A stretch of DNA of 44,837 bases from a virus. The notes below the pieces were generated by a model. The model did not search any database and was not told where the DNA came from. It worked only from the letters and a program-made list of their open reading frames with translations. Numbering within the stretch: position 1 is the first letter of the stretch; every line of letters starts with the position of its first letter. The position numbers and the translations under genes are program-made. Location of the stretch: positions 1-44,837 of the IMG/VR virus record IMGVR_UViG_3300044825_000389; one strand, 5' to 3'. Positions 16,841 to 23,312 of the stretch are shown piece by piece.

Positions 16841-18390
16841 TCGAGCGGGTTGAACTCCATGCTCGCGGTCACCGGCTTGGGCGGTGCTGCACCGTAGGAC
16901 AGCGAGCGGGTCATGCGGTTGTACTCGCCGCCGCCCAGCATCAGGTAGCCGAATGAATCCCCGATGTGCGAGTGCTCGTTCTTGTTCGGCGCATCCCTGA
17001 ACCGCTCCTGGCCTGCGCCGACTGCCACGCGCTTGAAGTGGTAGCCACCGCCCAGGGCTTTGCGCAGCAGCTTGCAGCTGCGGTTGACGATCAGCCCAGG
17101 TTTGCCGTTGATCAGCCGCTGCATCGGGGCAGCAGAGGCCTCCCGTCGCACCTTGAAGTCGTTGCTGGCAGTGGGTTGAGCTCGCAGGCCTAGGGTGCGC
17201 AGGAACTCAAAGCTGGTGACTTCGTAGATGGCATCCCGCGCCATGCCTGCCGGGTCGCCCCAAAGCATGACCTGGTGGTTGGGGTAGCGCTGGTTGAGCT
17301 CGGCCAAGAGCTGCATCCCGAACCGCTCGAGACCCATGTCAAAGGTCACGATCTCATGGTGGATCAGCCACCGGCCATTCGGCAGGCGCTGCCCGATCGT
17401 GGCCGCTGGCGTCAAACCAAAGTCCAGCCCGACCTGGATCGGCACTCCAGGCTCGACCTCGGTGTCGCCCGACATGGTCGAGTCTTCGTACTCAGGCCAG
17501 ACCGGTCGACCTTCTTGCACATAGGTGTACAGACCGCCGGCATAGCAGCGAATCCAGTCTAGGTTCTTACCCAGCAACATCTGCGGGTAGTAGCCGCCGG
17601 GTAGGTTGTTGATGTTCTCGGCCTGCGGGTTGACCTTCCACCACTTGCCGGCAGAAAAGACGTGGTCATTAGCCTCGGGGTTGTCGGGCAAATGATCAGC
17701 GTCGACCTCCATGACGCCACCAGGCTGCTTCCAGAACCGCCAGGCATACGGGCCGGTCATCTTCTCCTTCTCGGCCATGTTGTGCCACCAGTGGTCGTCA
17801 TCCATCGGGTTGGTATCCATCCAGATGCCGTGCCAGGTAGCGCCACCGTCGCGCTTGGTCGGGTAGCGACCAACCCGGTGGGTCAGGCCATCAATCACCG
17901 CCTTGGGCAGCTCTCGGGCCTCATTTACCCAGGCACCAGTCAGCTCAAGCGAGAGCAGTTTTCTGACGTCCTTGGGCTGGTCGAGCGCCAGAAAAATGAC
18001 CTCGCAGTCGATACCGGTGGCATCCCCGCGGGCGGGTAATCGGATGTGATGCGTGATCGGCGGCGTCCACAGCATCGGGCCAAACGTGGCTTCAGGAAAC
18101 AGATCCAGCCAGGTCTTGATCGTCGTGGTCTTCAGCATTGGATAGCTGTTTCGCACCACCGCAAAGCGGGTATACCGGATGTTGTCGATCGGGGAGGGCT
18201 TCTGCTTGATGGCCTTCAAGAAAATCTTGGCCGCGCAGGCGTATGACTTGCCCGAGCCCACCGGCCCCATCAGACCCTGCACAAAGGCGTTGCTCTGGAT
18301 GAAGTCGTAGATCACTGGGCTCTGTGAGAAGTCCAGGTTCAGGCCCGCGCCCGAGACTGCTTTGTCCGATTGTTCTTTCGTTCTTGACAC
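16837..18390 (-). CDS. terL: Terminase large subunit (packaging ATPase/nuclease)
   Basis: 517 residues from a GTG start at 18388-18390, preceded by GGAGG with 4-5 bases spacing. ATPase part: Walker A GPVGSGKSY at 42-50; the acidic segment GAWVNEARELP plays the Walker B role. Nuclease part: GLDFGLTPA (first acidic residue of the RNase H-like fold) near residue 320, LWGDPAGMARD, and HSHIGDSFGYLMLG near 480. It cuts concatemeric DNA and pumps it through the portal. Preceded by TerS with a 15-base gap. Length is within the usual 480-620. Confidence 0.93.
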   Translation of the reverse strand: MSRTKEQSDKAVSGAGLNLDFSQSPVIYDFIQSNAFVQGLMGPVGSGKSYACAAKIFLKAIKQKPSPIDNIRYTRFAVVRNSYPMLKTTTIKTWLDLFPEATFGPMLWTPPITHHIRLPARGDATGIDCEVIFLALDQPKDVRKLLSLELTGAWVNEARELPKAVIDGLTHRVGRYPTKRDGGATWHGIWMDTNPMDDDHWWHNMAEKEKMTGPYAWRFWKQPGGVMEVDADHLPDNPEANDHVFSAGKWWKVNPQAENINNLPGGYYPQMLLGKNLDWIRCYAGGLYTYVQEGRPVWPEYEDSTMSGDTEVEPGVPIQVGLDFGLTPAATIGQRLPNGRWLIHHEIVTFDMGLERFGMQLLAELNQRYPNHQVMLWGDPAGMARDAIYEVTSFEFLRTLGLRAQPTASNDFKVRREASAAPMQRLINGKPGLIVNRSCKLLRKALGGGYHFKRVAVGAGQERFRDAPNKNEHSHIGDSFGYLMLGGGEYNRMTRSLSYGAAPPKPVTASMEFNPLD

Positions 18391-18405
18391 GTTTCCTCCA
18401 AAGAC

Positions 18406-18825
18406 TCATTGCTCGCCAGATGGCGGTGCCACCACGTTCACATCGATCACAGACGGTTTGTCATTCTCATCCGGGTTGTCCAGCAGTCCAGACGCTTTAG
18501 CCAGCAACCGCAGCACGCCCACCTTGTCGTACAGCTCGATGTCCAGAAAGCTGTTGCCTTCCTTGTCAGTCCTGACCGAGACCTTCTTGATCGCCTGCAA
18601 GGCGTGTTCAGGGATCTGGTGCGCCGCCTTGACCTTCACGTTGCCGTCCTCATCCCAAGACATGATGTCCGTGATCTTGGTATTAGCCATGCACAGCAAA
18701 GCGTAACTGACAGCCTCACGGTTCTGAATCAGGGTGTTTGAGCGCTCCAGCCGACGCTGAATCGAGCGAGTACCGCCCCAGTTCGTCAAGGGCGGCACCA
18801 CGTTGGATTGTTTCTTCGCAGCCAT
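18406..18825 (-). CDS. terS: Terminase small subunit
   Basis: 139 residues. The central pattern (PEHALQAIKKVSVRTDKEG then ELYDKVGVLRLLAKASGLL) is typical of small terminase subunits, where a helix-turn-helix part binds the packaging site and a C-terminal helix forms the ring. Basic N-terminus (MAAKKQSNVV), acidic C-terminus. Start overlaps the stop of the SSB-tailed gene (TGATG) and TerL follows 15 bases later. Confidence 0.85.
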   Translation of the reverse strand: MAAKKQSNVVPPLTNWGGTRSIQRRLERSNTLIQNREAVSYALLCMANTKITDIMSWDEDGNVKVKAAHQIPEHALQAIKKVSVRTDKEGNSFLDIELYDKVGVLRLLAKASGLLDNPDENDKPSVIDVNVVAPPSGEQ

Positions 18826-19097
18826 CAGAAGGGGATGTCTTCGTCATTCGACGGCTGCGGCTGGTAGCCATTCGCCTTCGCCTGGCTATGCGCAGACGGC
18901 TCACCACCAGCCACCATGCCGCCGATCTTGATCGCCAACCAGGTCTCGCCCGCCTTCGTCTTCTTTGGGCTCGCATCCAGCCAATGCACCGACCCATCCG
19001 GCAACATGATCCGGCCCCGGTACGCCGGGTGCCAGTCCTCCGTCTTCTTGTCGTTCTTGAAAGCAGAGCCTTGTCCAGGTCTCATCTCATAAGCCAT
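18825..19097 (-). CDS. Small protein with SSB-like C-terminal tip
   Basis: 90 residues from the ATG at 19095-19097, chosen because GGAGG lies 4-5 bases upstream and the frame before it reads as noise. Residues 25-62 (AYRGRIMLPDGSVHWLDASP then KTKAGETWLAIKIGG) look like a compact beta domain. The C-terminus is a low-complexity linker ending NDEDIPF, the same kind of acidic tip (DDDIPF in E. coli SSB) that recruits host replication and repair proteins. I infer an SSB-like or SSB-mimic replication factor; no OB-fold assignment can be proved by eye. It lies between the initiator gene and TerS. Confidence 0.65.
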   Translation of the reverse strand: MAYEMRPGQGSAFKNDKKTEDWHPAYRGRIMLPDGSVHWLDASPKKTKAGETWLAIKIGGMVAGGEPSAHSQAKANGYQPQPSNDEDIPF

Positions 19098-19431
19098 ACA
19101 ACCTCCATGAAAAAGTAGGGAAAATTTTTGGGGGAGCCCCCGCAACGCCACCGTGTGGGGGAGGGGGGAAAGGGTGCCTTTCTGACAACGAACATGCCAA
19201 GCTAGCAACCAGATGCGTTTGCAGAACCGCAGGCCTCGAGCTCTGGTCGGATGCAGACACGTCAGCGCACCCCCTGCCTGCCGTACACGTCCAACACGCA
19301 GACGAACGTATGGATTTTGTATGGGTTTTGTACAGACCGCACAGAACGCGCTACAAGCCGTTTTCCTTCCTGACCCATGTCTGCCTATCACCCGACCCAT
19401 GATCGCGCCTTGTAGGTGCCTTCTCGTTCGT
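19098..19431. other. 334-base gap after the replication initiator gene
   Basis: No convincing reading frame. It holds a perfect 5-bp inverted repeat GGGGG-AG-CCCCC (19130-19141), a G-rich run at 19157-19172, an 11-bp tandem repeat (19308-19329) and GACCCATG twice (19372-19379 and 19394-19401, 22 bases apart). Together with its place at the start of the late part of the leftward operon it is a likely control region. I could not identify a single convincing late promoter in it. Confidence 0.5.
19308..19329. repeat. 11-bp tandem repeat in the leader gap
   Basis: GTATGGATTTT (19308-19318) is directly followed by GTATGGGTTTT (19319-19329), then GTACAG. The period equals about one helical turn, as in protein-binding arrays. 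Confidence 0.5.
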
Positions 19432-20400
19432 TTAAACGCCATGCCGCGCCGTCAGCTCATCCGCTTGAAGCATGATCAGGTCGTTTGCCAGCAGTGCGCC
19501 ATCGGTCGGCAGCGCCAGGCCTTCGGATGCGTAGCGTTCTGACAACCTGTCGATCAGCGTTTCAAGTTCAGCAACGCTTACATGTTCAGCAACAACCTCA
19601 ACAACTTCTTGGTTGCTTAGAACATTAAAACCTTTATTTAAAAATAACCTTAATACCTTATCTATACCTATGTTTTCTTGTGTTCGCGCAACCTCTGGAT
19701 GTAGCCGATCATGTTGCCTATGAGAGGAGTTATCCACAGGCTCAGGTTGCCTATGTGACGGCTCTACATTGGCAACCTCTAGGGGTTGCCTATGGTCGGC
19801 ATTGGATTGCTTCTTCTTGGCGATCTGTTCTTTCATCTTTGCAACGGTGACGGTGTCTCCTGACTTTGGCATCTGGTACTCCTTTGCTGGTTGTGTGACG
19901 GGTTTGACGGCACCCTTGATCATGTCGTGGATGCGCTTCAATCCTTCTGGATCTGGTGTCATGTCTTGCATTTGCTGCTCCTTCATATGTGGCGGCCTGG
20001 TGTCTTCGATCCGGCTGGTGACGGCGATCGCTGTCTCGGCATCGATGCTTGGGTCGAAGATCAGCCGGATGCTGTTCGACCTTTCTCCACGCCAGCCTTT
20101 GCTGACCACCTCGAGGTAGCCGGCCTTGACCAGCTTGCCTACTTGCCTGGTGATGGCCTGCCTGCTCACGCCCAGGTCTTGAGCTAGCCTGGCTTGCCCG
20201 ACCCAGGTGATCCCAGCTCGGTTGCAGTAGCTGGCCACCAGCAACAGCGTGCGCAACATGCCCTCGGTCAATGTCTTATCTGTGGCTGCTCGAATCGGCA
20301 CCACAACCAGCTTGCGCTGGTCTGGCATCGGTTCCTTCTCGCGGATCTTAGGCTTCTTCGGCAACGCGAACGGCACCACGTTATCAGGCATTGGAGTCAT
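19432..20400 (-). CDS. Replication initiator-like protein with winged-helix domain
   Basis: 322 residues. Residues about 40-110 form a winged helix-turn-helix: TEGMLRTLLLVASYCNRAGI, QARLAQDLGVSRQAITRQVG, KLVKAGYLEVVSKG. The middle (about 110-240) is a hydrophilic linker with HRQ at 203, 216 and 227. The C-terminal 80 residues are a small helical domain (VVEVVAEHVSVAELETLIDR). The HRQ codons are the iterons of a putative origin inside the gene, the same arrangement as lambda O. It probably binds that origin and loads host replication proteins. The start overlaps the DpdA-like stop (ATGA). Confidence 0.7.
   Translation of the reverse strand: MTPMPDNVVPFALPKKPKIREKEPMPDQRKLVVVPIRAATDKTLTEGMLRTLLLVASYCNRAGITWVGQARLAQDLGVSRQAITRQVGKLVKAGYLEVVSKGWRGERSNSIRLIFDPSIDAETAIAVTSRIEDTRPPHMKEQQMQDMTPDPEGLKRIHDMIKGAVKPVTQPAKEYQMPKSGDTVTVAKMKEQIAKKKQSNADHRQPLEVANVEPSHRQPEPVDNSSHRQHDRLHPEVARTQENIGIDKVLRLFLNKGFNVLSNQEVVEVVAEHVSVAELETLIDRLSERYASEGLALPTDGALLANDLIMLQADELTARHGV
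19621..19794. other. Putative replication origin inside the initiator gene
   Basis: Three identical GTTGCCTATG iterons (19713-19722, 19746-19755, 19785-19794; spacing 33 and 39), all in the same codon register. A perfect DnaA box TTATCCACA (19730-19738) lies between the first two. A GGCAACC...GGTTGCC inverted repeat (19771-19790) brings in the third iteron. The block 19621-19680 has only 13 G/C in 60 bases and would be the unwinding element. Layout (initiator gene, iterons, AT block) parallels lambda ori within gene O. Confidence 0.65.
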
Positions 20401-21086
20401 GCCACCCTTTCCAACAGGCTAGCTTGAAGCGGTGCCTGCTGCCAATGCGGTCGGCATTGGATGGAATCCCATTGATCAGCCATCTGCCTCACTGGCACGC
20501 CTCGGTTGTGATTGCGAGCAATGTCGGTGCTGTCCACGCTGGCAAACGGATAGCCAAATCGGGTGGTCGCCATGCCTCGCAGCATGTGCAACCAAGTCGG
20601 CACTCTGCCTGTCTTGCAGATCACGTTCATGGCCTCGGTCATCCGGCGGTGCCAGCTGCTTGAGCCGACCACCGCATACTGAGCTGACGATCCAATGCAG
20701 ACCCGCTGCCAGCTGTCGCAAAGCTGCTGCAGCCGGTCGATTGATTCGTGCATGTGCCATACCGGCGCACCACGCTGGCCATGCGGCCATTGATCAAGCA
20801 AGGCATCGTTGTCGGCCTCGTCGCCCACAATTACGTCAGGAATAACTGCCCAGCTGGTCGGATAGTCCAGCCACTGTTCGCACCAACCATAAAACCCAGC
20901 CCAATCTGTCTGCTTGCCCGAGCGCCATGCCGAGAATGCGCCGTTGTCCAGCATCACGCCTTGGCCATGTTTGTGACACCACTCCACGTCATCAGGCCGG
21001 TAGTGCGACACGCAAAAGAAACGGCCCGCCAGCTGCTGCAGGACAGTCCTGGGCGTGATTGGCGTGCCGTGGTAGTGGATCGTCAT
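20397..21086 (-). CDS. TGT/DpdA-like base-exchange enzyme candidate
   Basis: 229 residues from the ATG at 21084-21086, which overlaps the preceding stop (ATGA) and has AGGGG 6 bases upstream; the longer frame is not coding. The layout suggests a TIM barrel of the tRNA-guanine transglycosylase type: GVMLDNGAFSAWRSG (compare the DSGGFQ loop of TGT), then SWAVIPDVIVGDEADN, VWHMHESIDRLQQLCDSW, VCIGSSAQYAVVGS, VPTWLHMLRGM and FASVDSTDIARN. Phage and island relatives called DpdA insert 7-deazaguanines into DNA, evading restriction. No preQ0 synthesis gene is visible here, so the base would come from the host. It could instead be a different TIM-barrel enzyme. Confidence 0.55.
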   Translation of the reverse strand: MTIHYHGTPITPRTVLQQLAGRFFCVSHYRPDDVEWCHKHGQGVMLDNGAFSAWRSGKQTDWAGFYGWCEQWLDYPTSWAVIPDVIVGDEADNDALLDQWPHGQRGAPVWHMHESIDRLQQLCDSWQRVCIGSSAQYAVVGSSSWHRRMTEAMNVICKTGRVPTWLHMLRGMATTRFGYPFASVDSTDIARNHNRGVPVRQMADQWDSIQCRPHWQQAPLQASLLERVA

Positions 21087-21331
21087 ATCTCGCCCCTGAC
21101 GGTTTCCACATCCACGCCATGATGGTGAGCTCGTAGAAACTGCCTTGTGTTCGGGAACTGATGCGCCAGGTGGTCGGCCATCTTCTCGTGGAATTCGCAC
21201 TCCCAAAGCTCGCAGGCAATGACGATCTTTTCGACGTATATCATCTGCTCCGATTGAATTTCGAGTTCATAGAAAACCTGCTTGTTGTTGTTCGGGCAGC
21301 GCACCGCGAACTTGTGTCGATAGGTGTTCAT
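21083..21331 (-). CDS. Unknown small protein
   Basis: 82 residues, starting MNTYRHKFAVRCPNNNKQVF, with a beta-type first half (VFYELEIQSEQMIYVEKIV) and a His-rich end (HEKMADHLAHQFP, RAHHHGVDVE). Overlaps both neighbours by 4 bases. A compact domain that may serve the DpdA-like enzyme encoded directly after it, but no family is recognised. Confidence 0.7.
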   Translation of the reverse strand: MNTYRHKFAVRCPNNNKQVFYELEIQSEQMIYVEKIVIACELWECEFHEKMADHLAHQFPNTRQFLRAHHHGVDVETVRGEI

Positions 21332-21441
21332 TCCCAGCCTCCCTCATCGCCGGCAATCAGCGCCACCCAAATGACCATGCCAGCAAGTCCGACCAAGCCG
21401 CCGATGGTGATCAGCAGCACACCAAACAATGCGATCGCCAT
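21328..21441 (-). CDS. 37-residue membrane protein
   Basis: ATG at 21439-21441, TGA at 21328-21330. Almost wholly hydrophobic (MAIALFGVLLITIGGLVGLA then GMVIWVALIAG), ending with acidic DEGGWE; one long or two short membrane helices. The start overlaps the previous stop (TAATG) and its stop overlaps the next start (ATGA), so it fills exactly the hole between two genes of the coupled chain. That fit is the main reason to believe it. Function unknown. Confidence 0.7.
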   Translation of the reverse strand: MAIALFGVLLITIGGLVGLAGMVIWVALIAGDEGGWE

Positions 21442-21641
21442 TACGGCCACCGCAGATGTGAGGTCAGCTTCCTGACATGCTGGTCAGGCGTCAGTCGCCC
21501 CGAATGATTCCTGTACGGGCTCTCAGAACGCTTCTCAACGCAAGGCTTGCAGATCCACCTGGCCGTGCTCTTGCCGCGCTTGTAGACGCCGCCCTCGAGC
21601 TCTCGGGTGCATTGGCAGCTGGTGCAGAACTTGGTATTCAT
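21441..21641 (-). CDS. Zinc-ribbon-like small protein
   Basis: 66 residues with two CxxC knuckles: CTSC at 6-9 and CKPC at about 33-36, separated by a basic hairpin (VYKRGKSTARWI). The C-terminus is basic. Such phage zinc ribbons bind nucleic acid or act as adaptors to host polymerase. 4-base overlap with the upstream helix-turn-helix gene. Confidence 0.72.
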   Translation of the reverse strand: MNTKFCTSCQCTRELEGGVYKRGKSTARWICKPCVEKRSESPYRNHSGRLTPDQHVRKLTSHLRWP

Positions 21642-21835
21642 AGCAGCCCCTTGATGCGCTTAATCTCCCAGCCTGTCGCGTCGTGGATCTGCAGGATGCG
21701 CTCGGCACTGACCGGCATACCGGAGCGCATCTTCGACAGCGAGCTTGGCGGCACGCCTAAGTACCGCGCCAGGGCCACGTCGTTTTTAAGATTGAACTTG
21801 GCCTTCAATGTGTCCAACAGCTTGTGTGTTTTCAT
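21638..21835 (-). CDS. Cro/CI-type helix-turn-helix regulator
   Basis: 65 residues. A classic HTH_3 pattern is visible: LKNDVALARYLGVPPSSLSK at about 16-35 (helix 2, turn, recognition helix), followed by helix IQIHDATGWEI. The size fits a one-domain Cro-like repressor. Its operator could be the inverted repeat in the divergent promoter region, but the RHH protein at 22939-23130 is an equal candidate. Coupled by ATGA to both neighbours. Confidence 0.8.
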   Translation of the reverse strand: MKTHKLLDTLKAKFNLKNDVALARYLGVPPSSLSKMRSGMPVSAERILQIHDATGWEIKRIKGLL

Positions 21836-22080
21836 TTTTTGTATCTCCTTACCATCTCATTGCGCAGCTTTGTTCTTGCCTCGGTGCCGCGCTGCTGTTC
21901 GACACCGTTTAGGTAATCCAGCTTGGTGATGCGAGGCTTCCTAGCCTTGTCCGGCAGCTTCAGAGCCCAGCGCACCTCGCACTCAAACCGCCAGGCCTCG
22001 CTGTAGGTGCAGAGCTCCACGCCGTCGACCATCACAGTCGTTGCCGGCGGGTGAGGGCGCTCGCAGTGCGGACACGTCAC
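21832..22080 (-). CDS. Unknown protein with CxxC motif, GTG start
   Basis: 82 residues from GTG at 22078-22080, chosen because it overlaps the preceding TGA (GTGA) exactly like the other starts in this chain; the frame further upstream overlaps the 67-residue gene. Begins with TCPHCERPHPP (CxxC), then WRFECEVRWALKLPDKARKP and a basic C-terminus (RNEMVRRYKK). The single CxxC with a following C suggests a metal site. No family recognised. Confidence 0.65.
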   Translation of the reverse strand: MTCPHCERPHPPATTVMVDGVELCTYSEAWRFECEVRWALKLPDKARKPRITKLDYLNGVEQQRGTEARTKLRNEMVRRYKK

Positions 22081-22280
22081 TTGATCCTGCGAACCTTGGC
22101 CGCAGCTGCAGCCTTCTGCTCGCGAATCATTCGGCGAAACTTCTTGGCCAGGTCGGTCTGCTCTGCTGGCGTGTACTTCCACTCGGGGTTCCACACCGAG
22201 GGCGTGTCGTCAGTCACGACCTTCTTTGCGCGGCGCTTCTTCTCAGGCATCACCGGCATCAGCAATCTGTTTTGGTTCAT
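22077..22280 (-). CDS. Small basic protein
   Basis: 67 residues, strongly basic (PEKKRRAKKVV, KKFRRMIREQK, KVRRIK) around one short ordered part (SVWNPEWKYTPAEQTDLAKK). AAAGGA ribosome site 8 bases before the ATG. It is the only gene of the chain that does not overlap its upstream neighbour (12-base gap), so it may start its own translation unit. Likely nucleic-acid binding by charge; otherwise unknown. Confidence 0.7.
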   Translation of the reverse strand: MNQNRLLMPVMPEKKRRAKKVVTDDTPSVWNPEWKYTPAEQTDLAKKFRRMIREQKAAAAAKVRRIK

Positions 22281-22292
22281 TGACTTTTCCTT

Positions 22293-22625
22293 TCAAACTT
22301 TCCAAAGACTCATACCCTTCCCGAAGTTGTCAGGCCGCGGCACGTTGCGCATCTGCACCTGACCCTTCGCCTTCATCTTTCGCAGCACGCTGTAGAGCCC
22401 TTCCTTATTGATCTCGATATCGGCCTCGCAGACATGCTCAAAGAGCTCCTGGGTCGACAGCTCGCCAACGTCGCGCAAGGTCTCGATCACCAGCTTGCGC
22501 AGGTCAGTGCGCACCGGCTTTGCAGCCTTGCCGCTCAGACCCATGTTGATGACCAGCCTGCCGCCGGTCTTTTTGAGCACCGTGCGCTCACCCTGCAGCT
22601 GCTTGACCACCCAGTGCCAGCTCAT
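22293..22625 (-). CDS. Winged-helix DNA-binding protein
   Basis: 110 residues from the ATG at 22623-22625, overlapping the nuclease stop (ATGA); the frame upstream of it is a shadow. Residues about 40-95 look like a winged helix: RTDLRKLVIETLRDVG, ELSTQELFEHVCEADI, INKEGLYSVLRKMKAKGQV, then a wing with MRNVPRP. A regulator or a replication/recombination accessory. Confidence 0.68.
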   Translation of the reverse strand: MSWHWVVKQLQGERTVLKKTGGRLVINMGLSGKAAKPVRTDLRKLVIETLRDVGELSTQELFEHVCEADIEINKEGLYSVLRKMKAKGQVQMRNVPRPDNFGKGMSLWKV

Positions 22626-22942
22626 TTCAGCTGGTCGCGCATCATCGGGATGAAGTCCTTCAACTGCAGGCACACCCGCCACGGCTGCCCATTGCGCCTG
22701 TACGCCAGCACCGGGATCTCCCCGGCCTGGGCGCACGCCTCCACTTGCTCGCTCCATTTGTCCACCTGTAATCGTTCTTGTCGTTTCACTTCGATGCGGA
22801 ACTGCTGCACGGTCAGGTCGTCAGCACCGTCGCGGGCCTGGCCCAGGTTGCGCTTGACCACAAACCCGAGCTCGTCAGAGAGCAGGGCGGCGAGCTCACG
22901 CTCACCAGCTGCGCCCTTGTTGCGCTTGCCCCTGCCGTTCAT
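22622..22942 (-). CDS. PD-(D/E)XK nuclease, Holliday-resolvase-like
   Basis: 106 residues. N-terminal RNKGAAGERELAALLSDELG with E16 is the first acidic position; then GADDL (D41/D42) and IEVKRQ (E51, K53) give the E...D...ExK core of small archaeal-Hjc/phage-type resolvases. The later PVLAYRRNGQPWRV strand completes the fold. Would cut branched recombination or replication intermediates before packaging. Coupled to the RHH gene upstream (ATGA). Confidence 0.78.
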   Translation of the reverse strand: MNGRGKRNKGAAGERELAALLSDELGFVVKRNLGQARDGADDLTVQQFRIEVKRQERLQVDKWSEQVEACAQAGEIPVLAYRRNGQPWRVCLQLKDFIPMMRDQLK

Positions 22943-23130
22943 GCGCTGCCCAGGAGCCGCTTTAGCCGGTTCTCAGCGGTCTCGTAGCGCTTGCCGTAGG
23001 CCTCGACGATCAGCTCCTCGAGGATCGACGTGCGGCTGCGGCGCTGCTCGTCTGCAGCTAAGTCAAGCAGCTGCCTGACCTCTGGCCGCATACGCATCAG
23101 AAACATCCGGTAATGCTGGGTTGAGCTCAT
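22939..23130 (-). CDS. Ribbon-helix-helix DNA-binding protein
   Basis: 63 residues from the ATG at 23128-23130 (GGAG upstream); a longer in-frame ATG exists at 23190 but would place the promoter inside the gene. Beta strand YRMFLMRMRPEV followed by helix QLLDLAADEQRR, the turn SRTS and helix ILEELIVEAYGKRY: the Arc/MetJ-type fold. First gene of the leftward operon, next to the divergent control region, so it is a good candidate autoregulator of that region. Confidence 0.75.
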   Translation of the reverse strand: MSSTQHYRMFLMRMRPEVRQLLDLAADEQRRSRTSILEELIVEAYGKRYETAENRLKRLLGSA

Positions 23131-23161
23131 CTGTAAAGTCTCCAAACGGTACGATTGCGCG

Positions 23162-23190
23162 AAGATATATCGATTCTGACGACTTCGCAA
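23162..23190 (-). promoter_or_regulatory. Leftward early promoter
   Basis: Minus strand TTGCGA (plus 23185-23190), 17 bases, TATCTT (plus 23162-23167). It lies 32 bases before the RHH gene start and its spacer contains one half of the 11-bp inverted repeat, as expected for a repressible promoter. Confidence 0.45.
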
Positions 23191-23207
23191 CGCTTATCAG
23201 AATTGAT
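23169..23207. promoter_or_regulatory. Operator-like inverted repeat
   Basis: ATCGATTCTGA (23169-23179) and TCAGAATTGAT (23197-23207) are inverted copies with one mismatch, separated by 17 bases, in the divergent region between the RHH gene and the serine recombinase. One half lies within the leftward promoter. Probable binding site of the RHH or the Cro-like protein. Confidence 0.5.
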
Positions 23208-23235
23208 ACACAACGAAAAAGATACGTTTGGGTAC

Positions 23236-23262
23236 TTGACAGGTATTTCTTGGTGATATATT
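23236..23262 (+). promoter_or_regulatory. Rightward early promoter with extended -10
   Basis: TTGACA (23236-23241) and TATATT (23257-23262) preceded by TGA, the extended -10 form. The spacing is 15 bases, short, but an extended -10 tolerates this. It includes the element TATTTCTTGGTGATATA (23244-23260), which recurs with one change at 24196-24212. The serine recombinase ATG follows 50 bases later. Confidence 0.6.
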
Positions 23263-23312
23263 TTTCGCCTTACTGCATCGCGCAGCACCCTACCGCTTAA
23301 CAGGAGGATTTA

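Noticed and set aside
19130-19141. GGGGG-AG-CCCCC as a terminator
   Set aside because: The 2-base loop is too short and neither strand has a U-run after the stem.
18825-19442. 205-codon frame running through the gap after the initiator gene
   Set aside because: The first 115 codons are Arg/Cys-rich noise; the ribosome site and good protein begin at 19097.
20397-21206. Longer start (21206) for the DpdA-like gene
   Set aside because: The extra N-terminus overlaps the 82-residue gene and lacks protein character; 21086 keeps the ATGA overlap seen along the chain.
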